NCBI GenBank assembly: GCA_019637315.1
Contig: JAHBVU010000006.1
Span: 124,001-188,000, forward strand
Reading direction: 5' to 3'
Source: Gemmatimonadales bacterium
Lineage (GTDB): Bacteria; Gemmatimonadota; Gemmatimonadetes; Gemmatimonadales; GWC2-71-9
DNA: 64,000 bases
This document shows positions 44,725-52,164 of the stretch, one piece after another. A program made the translations under genes and the position numbers. Within the stretch, counting starts at the first letter, position 1, and each line of letters begins with the position of its first letter. The notes under the pieces are model-generated. The model saw only the letters and a list, made by a program, of their open reading frames with translations. It had not been told where the DNA came from and did not search any database.

Positions 44725-45183
44725 ATGATTCGATGGCTGGCGGTAGCCGCGCTCGTTGTGATCCCGATCGGGACTGTTTCAGCCCAGCAGACCGCGCCGG
44801 TTCGAGAGATCGAAGCCTTGATGCAACGGCTCACCGATGCGGTCAAACGGCAGGATGGCCCCTTGATGACGAGCGTGTATGTGCTCGAGGATCCGCTGAT
44901 CTTCAGCAGCCACGCCATGTTCATCACGAAGCGCGACTCACTCCACGCGATCTACCTGGCCTGGGATTCGACTCGGACCAAGGGAACCTTCCTGGCGTTC
45001 GACGGCCTGCGGTACCAACCTCTGGGCCCGAATGCCGTGCTGGTCACCGGCCGGCTCCGTCTGGCTCCTGGAACCCCGACCGGCACTGCGGCAGACACCC
45101 TGCGCGGCAGCTGGACGGGTGTCTTCGAACGCCGCAACGGCCGCTGGGGACTCGCCCACGAACACGAGTCGTTTCAGCGCTAA
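44725..45183 (+). CDS. Exported SnoaL/DUF4440-like protein
   Basis: A 152-residue protein with a signal peptide (MIRWLAVAALVVIPIGTVSAQ) and a domain of the NTF2-like superfamily (DUF4440/SnoaL type): an N-terminal helix REIEALMQRLTDAVKRQDGPLMTSVY, then a curved beta sheet ending WTGVFERRNGRWGLAHEHES. These are often small-molecule-binding or calcium/calmodulin-kinase-II-like association domains; catalysis cannot be assigned. It stands alone; the tandem repeat at 45208 begins right after its stop. Confidence 0.85.
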   Translation: MIRWLAVAALVVIPIGTVSAQQTAPVREIEALMQRLTDAVKRQDGPLMTSVYVLEDPLIFSSHAMFITKRDSLHAIYLAWDSTRTKGTFLAFDGLRYQPLGPNAVLVTGRLRLAPGTPTGTAADTLRGSWTGVFERRNGRWGLAHEHESFQR

Positions 45184-45207
45184 CCAAGGGACGGCGCCCA
45201 GGAGCCT

Positions 45208-45367
45208 CGGGGCTCGACCCCGCAGGCGGAGCCAAGGGACGGAGCCCAGGAGGGACAACTAGAAAGCCGCCTCGCGGCGGCGAGTCGGAGGCCCGGGGCT
45301 CGACCCCGCAGGCGGAGCCAAGGGACGGAGCCCAGGAGGGACAACTAGAAAGCCGCCTCGCGGCGGC
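45208..45367. repeat. Two 74-bp direct repeats mimicking the tRNA-Gln 3' end
   Basis: Copies at 45208-45281 and 45294-45367 are identical over 74 bp and separated by 12 bp. A degenerate part copy (CCAAGGGACGGCGCCCAGGAG) begins at 45184. Each copy ends with about 30 bases that read, on the plus strand, like the 3' end of the minus-strand tRNA-Gln plus its downstream sequence (GAGCCCAGGAGGGACAACT versus GAGCCCAGGAGGGGCAACT). The second copy and the tRNA end therefore form a long near-perfect inverted repeat around the terminator hairpin. Confidence 0.85.
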
Positions 45368-45371
45368 TTTC
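45348..45371 (-). terminator. Terminator-like hairpin of the tRNA operon
   Basis: GAAAGCCGCC-loop-GGCGGCTTTC, 10-bp stem with a 4-nt loop, 5 bp after the tRNA-Gln 3' end. No long U-run; the arms are extended by the tRNA-end inverted repeat. Confidence 0.6.
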
Positions 45372-45376
45372 AAAGT

Positions 45377-45448
45377 TGCCCCTCCTGGGCTCGAACCAGG
45401 ACTCTTCTGATCCAGAGTCAGACGTGTTGCCAGTTACACCAAGGGGCA
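45377..45448 (-). tRNA. tRNA-Gln (anticodon CTG)
   Basis: 72 nt read on the minus strand. Acceptor TGCCCCT/AGGGGCA pairs fully. The anticodon stem is TCTGA/TCAGA with loop CTCTGGA, giving anticodon CTG (codon CAG, glutamine). The T arm is CCTGG-TTCGAGC-CCAGG. CCA is not encoded; the next bases are ACT. It is downstream of tRNA-Ala in the same transcript, 5 bp away. Confidence 0.95.
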
Positions 45449-45453
45449 CCAGA

Positions 45454-45526
45454 TGGAGCTGAGGGGGATCGAACCCCTGACCTCTGCAGTGCGATTGCAG
45501 CGCTCTCCCAGCTGAGCTACAGCCCC
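45454..45526 (-). tRNA. tRNA-Ala (anticodon CGC)
   Basis: 73 nt on the minus strand. Acceptor GGGGCTG pairs with CAGCTCC, including the G3-U70 wobble that marks alanine tRNAs, with discriminator A. D arm GCTCAGCTGGGAGAGC. The anticodon loop ATCGCAC gives CGC (codon GCG). T arm AGGGG-TTCGATC-CCCCT. First gene of the two-tRNA transcript. Confidence 0.96.
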
Positions 45527-45539
45527 GAGCAGGCGGACT

Positions 45540-45568
45540 AAAGTAGTGGCCCGCCAGGCTCGCGTCAA
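45540..45568 (-). promoter_or_regulatory. Promoter of the tRNA operon
   Basis: On the minus strand TTGACG (45568-45563), a 17-bp spacer, then TACTTT (45545-45540). This is a good housekeeping-sigma promoter placed so transcription begins a few bases before tRNA-Ala. Confidence 0.7.
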
Positions 45569-45601
45569 CCAGCCGCGCCCGAACCTGCGTGGCCCTATCT
45601 C

Positions 45602-45746
45602 ATTGCAAATCAATCACCTATGGCATGGCAGAAAGAGGTAGCGAGCGATGAGAGGCAGCCGAGACGGGGGGAACTCAGTCCTATAGCCCCGTCGCCAGCA
45701 CCCTGCTCATCGCTCGCTGCTGATTGCTGACCCATAGCAAAGCAAT
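45602..45746. other. Rod-like nested inverted repeat; candidate structured RNA
   Basis: Four nested, collinear pairings: ATTGC/GCAAT (45602-45606, 45742-45746), CTATGG/CCATAG (45618-45623, 45732-45737), GCGAGCGATGAG/CTCATCGCTCGC (45641-45652, 45706-45717, 12 bp perfect), GACGGGG/CCCCGTC (45663-45669, 45687-45693), with a 17-nt loop. The unpaired gaps are nearly equal on the two sides (17/14 and 10/12 nt), giving a long rod with a central bubble. No ORF fits. Further right, 45783-45835 has GCCGGAT/ATCCGGC arms around the palindrome GAGATATCTC. The rest of 45527-45905 shows nothing else. Confidence 0.5.
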
Positions 45747-45905
45747 TCCCGAGCCAGGACCTCCCGGCGAAGGCTAGGACAGGCCGGATCCGTTAACTCA
45801 TTTCCGGGCAAAGAGATATCTCACTGCCATCCGGCCCGAAATCCCCAGCGCCGTGTAGTACGGCCTCTTCGGCTGGTGCACCCGGCCGTCAATACGGCAC
45901 TCGGC

Positions 45906-46988
45906 CTAGTTATCGAGCAGCAGCGCAAAGGACCTGGTCGCTTCGATCCGATCACAGGCGACCTTGATCAGCACGGTCATCGGCACCGCCAGAATGGCCC
46001 CCGGAATGCCCCAGACCCAACTCCAGAAGAGGAAGCCGACGAACAGCGCCACCGGATTGAGCGGCAGCTTGGCACCCAGAAGCAACGGCGTCAGCAGATT
46101 ACCCTCGAGCATGTTGATCACCGCAAATCCACCGACCGCGAGCATCGGCTCCCGGAGCGTGTCGAAGGACACCAGTGCCGCGAGCCCGATCACGATGATG
46201 GTGACCACAGCCCCGAGGTAGGGAATGAAGTTGAGCACGCCGGCCAGAACGGCCCAGAGCGCGGCGTTCGGCATGCCAATCGCGAGCAGCACCAGCCACG
46301 TCGCGAGTCCGACCATGACGGACACAACGGTATTGAGAAGGAGATAGCGCGACATCTGCACTTCGATTTCCTGCAGGGCGCCCTCGACCTTGGCCCGTTC
46401 GACCCGCTTGGGCAGCAGGTCGGCAAGCTTGCTGCGGAACAGGGGCGCATAGGCCAACAGAAAGTAGGTCAGAAAGATGACGCTCAGGCCAGCTCCAGTC
46501 ATACTCGCGGTGGTTCCGGAAAGACGCTGGACCATTCCCGGCTTTTGCACAGCTACTGTTTGTGCCGCGCCGCCGCCCGTGGCCGCTTCGACTTTCTGCG
46601 CAGCTCGCTCGAGACGCTGAATCGGCTGAATCAGGTTGCGAACCTTACGCTCGACCCGCGACAGGGTCTCCGGTGCCCTGGCAACCCAGGCCGCCGCAGG
46701 GGTGGCAAGGAGGACGACGCCCGCCAGCGTAATGGTGGTAAAGCCGAACACCGCAATTGCCGCCGCAATAGGAGGACGAATCCGAAATCGGCAAAGCCCG
46801 CGAACCATCGGGGCAAAGAGCTGGCTCAATAGCCAGGCCACCGCAATCGGCACCAGCAGGGGTGCCGCGACCCTGAGGGCACCGACTGCCAGCACCAGGA
46901 AGGTGCCAACGAGGGCGACGATCGCGATCTGAAACTGCCCTGTCCGCGCCCCCCGAAGGGGGCCGCTACTCGACGCGCTGGGACTCAA
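45906..46988 (-). CDS. AI-2E family transporter
   Basis: A 360-residue inner-membrane protein of the AI-2E (TqsA/YdiK/PerM) family. About eight hydrophobic helices, in the usual order: two N-terminal helices, a helical amphipathic middle (about 100-170, with a Gln/Ala-rich linker), then the conserved C-terminal block LLLNTVVSVMVGLATWLVLLAIGMPNAALWAVLAGVLNFIPYLGAVV and GNLLTPLLLGAKLPLNPVALFVGFLFWSWVWGIPG. Members export autoinducer-2 or act as Na+/H+ antiporters; which applies here cannot be told. It is monocistronic and preceded by about 180 bp without a gene. Confidence 0.92.
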   Translation of the reverse strand: MSPSASSSGPLRGARTGQFQIAIVALVGTFLVLAVGALRVAAPLLVPIAVAWLLSQLFAPMVRGLCRFRIRPPIAAAIAVFGFTTITLAGVVLLATPAAAWVARAPETLSRVERKVRNLIQPIQRLERAAQKVEAATGGGAAQTVAVQKPGMVQRLSGTTASMTGAGLSVIFLTYFLLAYAPLFRSKLADLLPKRVERAKVEGALQEIEVQMSRYLLLNTVVSVMVGLATWLVLLAIGMPNAALWAVLAGVLNFIPYLGAVVTIIVIGLAALVSFDTLREPMLAVGGFAVINMLEGNLLTPLLLGAKLPLNPVALFVGFLFWSWVWGIPGAILAVPMTVLIKVACDRIEATRSFALLLDN

Positions 46989-47172
46989 CGATGCCTCCTG
47001 GTCAGGTAAGGTCTCCTGACCACGAGGACGAACGAGCCTGGCCCGACCGGCACGCCGACCCGCCGAACCCGGCCTGAAATACTGCGTTCAAAATTGCACC
47101 GCCTGCGTCGGTTGGGTTATCACCGCAGACAGGGTGCACCCCAGCTTCGGAGGAACCTTATCGAGGAGTCGT

Positions 47173-47637
47173 ATGGGGGCCAGCTCGGGTATCTACGCCG
47201 TCACACTGTGGACCGCAGGCCGAATGCCAACCCTGGTCAGTTTCGACCGGCGCGGGGTAGCGGTGAGTCTGCTGGGCCGCCTCGTCCTCGAGCGCTGGGG
47301 ACAGCTCGCCTCGGCCTTCCGGGAGCTCACCATCGACGAGTTCGCCATCCTGCCCGATCGTTTCCGCGCGGTGGTGCACTGCCTGAGCCCCGCCGACCTC
47401 GAACTGAGCCTGGCGTGGTTCCGAGCCGCGGTTGCGCAGGAAGCTCGACTGGCCGGGTTGTCGCAGAGCGGTGTTGTCTGGGAATCGGGGGGCGATATCA
47501 TCGCACTCGAGAGTGCCGACGAACTGATGAGCTGGCGCCGGAGGATTCGTGCCGGTCGGGCACTCGGATTGTCAGGATCCCTGCCGACCGGCGTACCCCC
47601 GGCACCGAAGGCGGCCGCGACCGCGGCACGCGGCTGA
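47173..47637 (+). CDS. RAYT-like (Y1 transposase fold) protein lacking catalytic residues
   Basis: A 154-residue protein. The ATG at 47173 follows GAGGAG by 4 bp; the in-frame ATG at 47134 lacks a site. The sequence follows REP-associated tyrosine transposases along most of its length: GIYAVTLWTAGRMPTL (their strand 1), LLGRLVLERWGQLASAFRELTIDEFAILP (helix and strand before the HUH), then PDRFRAVVHC where they have MPNHVH, and VVWESGGDIIALESADELMSWRRRI where they have the tyrosine helix (YYEHIIR...). Both HUH histidines and the tyrosine are missing, so it cannot act as a Y1 nuclease. It is a domesticated or decayed relative. Convergent with rnz, 5 bp apart. Confidence 0.65.
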   Translation: MGASSGIYAVTLWTAGRMPTLVSFDRRGVAVSLLGRLVLERWGQLASAFRELTIDEFAILPDRFRAVVHCLSPADLELSLAWFRAAVAQEARLAGLSQSGVVWESGGDIIALESADELMSWRRRIRAGRALGLSGSLPTGVPPAPKAAATAARG

Positions 47638-47642
47638 AAGGT

Positions 47643-48557
47643 TCAGTCGGGAAATGGTACGTCGACGGTCATGCCGTCGCGGGCGATCCTCACGGCCGGA
47701 AAGACGGCGCTTGCCTCGGCCAGCAGTTCGGGGGCATCACGGCTGTAGCGGGCGCTGATATGGGTCAGGACCAGGCGGCGGGCACCGACCTCGCGCGCGA
47801 GCAGCGCCGCCTCCCGCGCAGTCGAATGACCGGTCTCGGCGGCACGGGCACGCTCGTCCTCGCCGAAGGTGGCCTCGTGCACCAGCAGGTCGGCACCGCG
47901 GGATACCTCGCGAACGCCGGCACAAGGTCGAGTGTCGCCGCTATAGACCACGGTACGCCCCGGGCGGGTCGGCCCCACGATGCCCTCAGGCGTCACGATC
48001 CGGCCGTCCGGCAGCGTCACAGCCTTGCCGCGGTGAATCTGGCCCCAGAGCGGGCCTTCCGGCACGCCGAGCTGGCGGGCGACTTCCGGATCGAAGCGGC
48101 CAAGGCGGTCCTGCTCGACCAATGCGTAGCCAACGGTATCCATCCGATGCTCCGTCGGAAAGACCAGGATGTCGTACTCGGCCCGCTTGAGTCGGTCGCC
48201 GGGTTTGACTTCGATGATCTCGACGGGAAACTTGGTTCGCTCGATCCCGACCGACAGGGCATGTTCCAGGATCCGACGGGCGGGCCGAGGTCCGTAGAGC
48301 GTCACACCTTCGCGCCGGTCCATCAGCCCCATGGTACGAAAGAGCCCGATCACACCGAGCATGTGATCCGAGTGGTAGTGCGAAAAGAAGATCTCGGTAA
48401 AGGTGAACCCGACGCCGTACCGCATCATCTGCCGCTGCGTACCCTCGCCACAATCGAAGAGGAGCGTCTCGCCTTCGCGAGCAAGGGCTATACTGGTGAC
48501 GTTGCGGTCGACCGTGGGACACGCGGCGCCGGTACCAAGAAACGTGAGGGCAAGCAT
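47643..48557 (-). CDS. rnz: Ribonuclease Z
   Basis: A 304-residue metallo-beta-lactamase-fold endonuclease that matures tRNA 3' ends where CCA is not encoded, as in both tRNAs here. Seen: LTFLGTGAACPT, FDCGEGTQRQM, the metal site SHYHSDHMLG (HxHxDH), PTEHRMD, the exosite part GRFDPEVARQLGVP and GPLWGQIHRG, VYSGDTRPC, VHEATF, GHSTAREAA (His), and LTHISARY. Length is normal for RNase Z. It is the last gene of the mlaE-mlaF-mlaD-rnz run, 37 bp after the mlaD stop. Confidence 0.95.
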   Translation of the reverse strand: MLALTFLGTGAACPTVDRNVTSIALAREGETLLFDCGEGTQRQMMRYGVGFTFTEIFFSHYHSDHMLGVIGLFRTMGLMDRREGVTLYGPRPARRILEHALSVGIERTKFPVEIIEVKPGDRLKRAEYDILVFPTEHRMDTVGYALVEQDRLGRFDPEVARQLGVPEGPLWGQIHRGKAVTLPDGRIVTPEGIVGPTRPGRTVVYSGDTRPCAGVREVSRGADLLVHEATFGEDERARAAETGHSTAREAALLAREVGARRLVLTHISARYSRDAPELLAEASAVFPAVRIARDGMTVDVPFPD

Positions 48558-48594
48558 GGCGCAAAACTAACAGCCCCAGCCCCCACGTGCCGGA

Positions 48595-49482
48595 TCAGAA
48601 TGCCTTGATCTGGATGGTGATCTTGCCGGGGTTCTTCTTGATCTCGTTGACCAGTTCCTCGAGAGCAATCGACACACGGCGCAGGTCATGATAGAGCAAT
48701 GTATCGTTGACCAGTTTACCCATGGTCCCGTCGCCCCGGTTGATCTTCTGAAGCAGGGTGTCGAGCCGGGCACTGGTGGCAGTAAAGCCGCTGCTGGTGA
48801 GCGCCAGGTTGGTCAGGAGCGTATCGCTCTTGCGGAGCGTGGTGGCCAGCTCCACCTGCGCCAGCGTGGTATCCAGGCGGGCAGAGAGCTGCTGCAGCGA
48901 GGCCATGGTCGCCGTCAGCTCCGCGGCTGGACCAGTCCGGGTGTTGGAGAACACCGAGGCCAGCCGCTGCATTGCCTCGAGCGTCGCATTGAGATTGTCG
49001 GCCAAGCGACGGTTGGCAATCTCGTTGATGCCCCCGAGCGCTTCCTTGGCAGAGGCTCCGAGGTCACTCCCCATATCCATCAGACCCAGCGCAACCGAGC
49101 CCTGGATGACCTGCCCCGCCGGCAGCGGTTCTGCCGCACGCCCGGGGTTGAAGTTGATCACGGCATCGGCCACCAGCCCGACTGTCGCAAGCTCCGCACT
49201 CGCGTCGATACGCGGCTCTACTCGCGGCGAGAGTGAGAGCGTGATGACGACGTCACCGACGCCCCGGAAGTCGATCTCTTCCACCGACCCCAGATTGACA
49301 CCCGAAACGCGCACCGCCGATCCGCGCTTCAGCGTTCCGACATCCGCGAAGGAGACCTGAACCGCCGAATGGCCGCGGCCGAAGCTCTTGCCCTGAAGCC
49401 ACATGGTCCCGGCGAGAAACAGCCCGATGCCGGCCAGCACCAGTACGCCGACCGTGACTTCCTGCTTGCGATGAAGATCCAT
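48595..49482 (-). CDS. mlaD: MlaD-type MCE-domain protein
   Basis: A 295-residue periplasmic, membrane-anchored lipid-binding subunit. One N-terminal helix (about 8-28, VTVGVLVLAGIGLFLAGTMWL), an MCE domain (about 38-115: VQVSFADVGTLKRGSAVRVSGVNLGSVEEI), and a long C-terminal helical region with Thr/Leu repeats (about 155-290). The C-terminus is longer than in Escherichia coli MlaD (about 180 residues) and recalls PqiB/YebT-like or actinobacterial MCE tails. It binds phospholipid for the MlaFE ABC transporter. It lies 8 bp after mlaF. Confidence 0.93.
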   Translation of the reverse strand: MDLHRKQEVTVGVLVLAGIGLFLAGTMWLQGKSFGRGHSAVQVSFADVGTLKRGSAVRVSGVNLGSVEEIDFRGVGDVVITLSLSPRVEPRIDASAELATVGLVADAVINFNPGRAAEPLPAGQVIQGSVALGLMDMGSDLGASAKEALGGINEIANRRLADNLNATLEAMQRLASVFSNTRTGPAAELTATMASLQQLSARLDTTLAQVELATTLRKSDTLLTNLALTSSGFTATSARLDTLLQKINRGDGTMGKLVNDTLLYHDLRRVSIALEELVNEIKKNPGKITIQIKAF

Positions 49483-49490
49483 ATAGCCGC

Positions 49491-50240
49491 CTACCCAGCG
49501 TCTTGGGTTTCGAAATCCCGTTCCAGAAAGGCGCGCACCTTCTCGTTGTCGGACTCCCGAAACTCGGCGGGGGTGCCCTGCAAGAGGATTCGCCCGTCAC
49601 TCAACAAGGCGACCCGGTCCGCCACGCGAAATGCGCCCCGCACGTCGTGAGTCACCATCACACTGGTCACGCCCAGATCGTCCGAGAGCCGCTTGACCAG
49701 CTTGTCGATCACGTCGGAGTTGACCGGATCGAGTCCGGAGGTTGGCTCGTCGTACAACAGGTACTTCGGCGCTCCCGCAATGGCCCGTGCGATTCCGACA
49801 CGCTTGCGCATCCCGCCGGAAAGCTGCGCCGGAAACTTGCGCAGGGTCTCAGGCGCCAGATTGACCAAGCGAAGGCATTCGTCCACCCGCTGCTCGCAGT
49901 ACTCGAGGTCGCGGAACTGCTCCGGGTTGACGATACCTAGCCGGATGTTCTCGAATACATTCATCGAGTCGAACAAAGCGCCGTTCTGAAACACGTAGCC
50001 GATGGTGGTGCGCAATTTGGCTAACTCTTCGCGCTTGAGCAGCCCGACATTCTTGCCGTCGACGAGCACGGCGCCCTCGTCCGGGTGAATCAAGCCGTTG
50101 ATATGCTTGAGCAGCACGCTTTTGCCGGTGCCCGACGGACCGAGCAGGGCCACCGTTTCGCCGTCATTCACGGTGAAATCAACACCGGCAAGCACCACCT
50201 GCTCGCCGAAGCGCTTCTTGACGCCGCGTAGCTCGATCAT
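49491..50240 (-). CDS. mlaF: MlaF-type ABC transporter ATP-binding protein
   Basis: A 249-residue ATPase of the Mla lipid transporter. Walker A GPSGTGKS, Q-loop near FQNGALFDSMNVFENIRLG, signature LSGGMRKRVGIARA, Walker B YLLYDEPTSGLDPV, and the switch His in VTHDV. It abuts mlaE with no gap and mlaD with an 8-bp gap. The complex moves phospholipids between the inner membrane and periplasmic carriers to keep the outer membrane asymmetric. Confidence 0.95.
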   Translation of the reverse strand: MIELRGVKKRFGEQVVLAGVDFTVNDGETVALLGPSGTGKSVLLKHINGLIHPDEGAVLVDGKNVGLLKREELAKLRTTIGYVFQNGALFDSMNVFENIRLGIVNPEQFRDLEYCEQRVDECLRLVNLAPETLRKFPAQLSGGMRKRVGIARAIAGAPKYLLYDEPTSGLDPVNSDVIDKLVKRLSDDLGVTSVMVTHDVRGAFRVADRVALLSDGRILLQGTPAEFRESDNEKVRAFLERDFETQDAG

Positions 50241-51026
50241 CTAGTTCAGCAAGACTTTTGCGAGCACGACGTTGAGCAGCAGAATCACCACGGAACTGGT
50301 GACGACCGCCGCCGTGGTTGCCTGGCCGACGCCCTGCGCCCCCTGTTTGGCGTTGAAGCCCATGTAGCAGGAAATCAGCGCAATCGCGCCGCCGAAGAAG
50401 AAGGCTTTGATGACCGAGTAGTATCCATCGAAGGCCCGATAGTAGTACTGCGCACCATATGCGAAGTCCTCGTTGGTCATCGGCAGGACCTGCTTGACCC
50501 CATACCAGCCGGCCAGCACCGCTATCACGTCGGCGACGATAACGAGGATAGGAACCATGATGAAGCCGGCCAGCACCTTCGGAATGATCAGGTGCGAAGC
50601 GGGCGACCGGCCCAGACTCTCGAGCGCATCGATCTGCTCGGTCACCCGCATCGAGCCGAGCTCGGCTGCGTAGCTTGCGCCGATCCGGCCGGCCAGCACG
50701 AGTCCGACCAGGACCGGCCCGAGTTCGAGAACGACGGTCGAGACGATCAGGGTACCGAGGACGTAGATGGGCAGACTGGTCTGCCACTGGTACCCCGACT
50801 GAAAAGCCGTCACCGCGCCGGCGAAGGCGGCAATCACCACCACGATGGGAAGGCTGCCACCACCAATGGTAGCTGCCTCCGAGATCGTGCGGGGAAGCCA
50901 CCCGCGCACATCGCGGAAGCCGCGAATGATTTCGAGGCACATCAGGCTGAAGCGGCCGAAATGGGCCAGGGCCCCGAGAACTACCCTACCGATGAGACGT
51001 GGAAAACCGAGCACGGCATTGGCCAT
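50241..51026 (-). CDS. mlaE: MlaE-type permease
   Basis: A 261-residue inner-membrane permease (PF02405 type). The start at 51026 (MANAVLGFPR) is preferred over 51170, which would overlap the divergent mutY. Seen: an interfacial N-terminal helix, then ISEAATIGGGSLPIVVVIAAFAGAVTAFQSGYQ, GPVLVGLVLAGRIGASYAAELGSMRVTEQIDALESLG (the conserved EQIDAL loop), and five or so helices. It pairs with MlaF and MlaD. The gene starts 19 bp from the mutY start on the other strand, so the promoters overlap the two 5' ends. Confidence 0.93.
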   Translation of the reverse strand: MANAVLGFPRLIGRVVLGALAHFGRFSLMCLEIIRGFRDVRGWLPRTISEAATIGGGSLPIVVVIAAFAGAVTAFQSGYQWQTSLPIYVLGTLIVSTVVLELGPVLVGLVLAGRIGASYAAELGSMRVTEQIDALESLGRSPASHLIIPKVLAGFIMVPILVIVADVIAVLAGWYGVKQVLPMTNEDFAYGAQYYYRAFDGYYSVIKAFFFGGAIALISCYMGFNAKQGAQGVGQATTAAVVTSSVVILLLNVVLAKVLLN

Positions 51027-51045
51027 GTCTGTATCTTGCCCCCCC

Positions 51046-51759
51046 ATGCCGTCGAAGTCCACCCTGACCAGCTTCAGGCGCCGGATCGTCAAATGGTTCC
51101 GAAAACACGGCCGAGACCTGCCATGGCGGCAGACCCGTGACCCGTATCGGATCCTGGTATCGGAATTCATGCTCCAGCAGACCCAGGTCAGCCGGGTCGA
51201 GGGCTACTACGCCCGATTCCTGGAGCAGTACCCCGACCTGAAGACGCTTGCGGCGGCCAGTCCTGGCACGGTTCGGGAAAGCTGGCAGGGGCTGGGTTAT
51301 TATCGGCGGGCCGACAACCTGCACCGGCTGGCACAGGTTGTCGTCGGCGAGCTGGACGGCACCATTCCGCAGGACATCGAGGCACTTCGGGCCCTACCGG
51401 GCGTCGGGCGGTACACGGCGGGCGCCGTTGCGACCTTTGCGTTCGAGGCGGCCGAGCCCTGCGTCGACACCAACGTCGCCCGGGTGGTTCGGCGGGCTTT
51501 CCACCCTCGGGCCGGCACGAAGGCTCCGGATCAGGAGAAACTCTGGCGAACCGCGCGAGCCCTGGTTCCCGCGCCCGGCCCGGCCGCCTGGGCCTTCAAT
51601 CAGGGCATCATGGAACTGGGTGCCACGGTCTGCACCGCACGCAAGGCACTCTGTCCCGCCTGCCCGGTTCGAACCGACTGTTCGACCGGCAAGCGACGGA
51701 CCCGCTCAACGCCAGCCCATCACCGCCGAAATAAGGGCAAGCAGACCAAGCAGGCCTGA
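51046..51759 (+). CDS. mutY: MutY-family A/G-specific adenine glycosylase, short form
   Basis: A 237-residue helix-hairpin-helix glycosylase that removes adenine opposite 8-oxoguanine. Seen: LPWRQTRDPYRILVSEFMLQQTQV with Glu40, the HhH LPGVGRYTAGAV (Tyr123), VDTNVARV with Asp141, and the iron-sulfur ligands Cys196, Cys203, Cys206 and Cys212 (C-x6-C-x2-C-x5-C). It ends right after the cluster with a basic tail, so the C-terminal NUDIX-like domain of typical MutY (about 350 residues), which recognises 8-oxoG, is absent. The start at 51046 is the one that fits the conserved N-terminus. Its last 54 bases overlap the convergent gene. Confidence 0.88.
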   Translation: MPSKSTLTSFRRRIVKWFRKHGRDLPWRQTRDPYRILVSEFMLQQTQVSRVEGYYARFLEQYPDLKTLAAASPGTVRESWQGLGYYRRADNLHRLAQVVVGELDGTIPQDIEALRALPGVGRYTAGAVATFAFEAAEPCVDTNVARVVRRAFHPRAGTKAPDQEKLWRTARALVPAPGPAAWAFNQGIMELGATVCTARKALCPACPVRTDCSTGKRRTRSTPAHHRRNKGKQTKQA

Positions 51760-52164
51760 GATCATGCCGAGGCGCGCCTGCTTCTTACGCAGGTGGTCGA
51801 ACTGCGCGGCATGGGAAACCGGATCGAGCCGGGCCAGCCGGCTGGAATTCGGCACCAGCACGATCAGGGTGATCAGCGCAGCAGCCAACCCCGCCACCTG
51901 CATCGTCATCAACTGGTGTGTGATGGCCGCCATGGCGCCCGGACTGCCGTACATCGTGAGCGTCAGCACCAGGCCGGAGACCACCACTGCGAGGCTGCCG
52001 GGAAAGACGGCCGAGTTGTAGATCGTCCGCAGCAGGCGCGCCACGGTCGCGAGCTGCTCGCGGGCTTCTCGGCGGCCGGCAATACTGACCGCCATGGCCC
52101 CCGCGGCGCCACCCAGCCAGAGGACCATGCCCAGGAGATGAACGAAAACCCAGAATCGAATCAT
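51706..52164 (-). CDS. Small integral membrane protein (CopD/DUF2269-like)
   Basis: A 152-residue protein with four hydrophobic helices: FWVFVHLLGMVLWLGGAAGAM (with a His that could bind haem or copper), VFPGSLAVVVSGLVLTLTM, MQVAGLAAALITLIVLV, and ISGLLGLLALISAVMG. The HLLGMVLWLGG start resembles CopD or DUF2269 membrane proteins, but I cannot assign it firmly. It overlaps the DUF2203 stop by four bases (ATGA), so it ends the nadE-thioesterase-patatin-DUF2203 run. Its 3' end overlaps mutY by 54 bp. Confidence 0.75.
   Translation of the reverse strand: MIRFWVFVHLLGMVLWLGGAAGAMAVSIAGRREAREQLATVARLLRTIYNSAVFPGSLAVVVSGLVLTLTMYGSPGAMAAITHQLMTMQVAGLAAALITLIVLVPNSSRLARLDPVSHAAQFDHLRKKQARLGMISGLLGLLALISAVMGWR

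Noticed and set aside
45184-45367. CRISPR array or rRNA fragment
   Set aside because: Only two full repeats of 74 bp with a 12-bp spacer, no cas genes; the sequence matches the nearby tRNA end instead.
44733-45410. A second plus-strand frame through the SnoaL-like gene and the repeats
   Set aside because: It overlaps the real gene out of frame and runs into the repeats and tRNA; no domain.
47173-47637. Active IS200/IS605 element
   Set aside because: Catalytic residues are absent and there are no flanking hairpins or tnpB.
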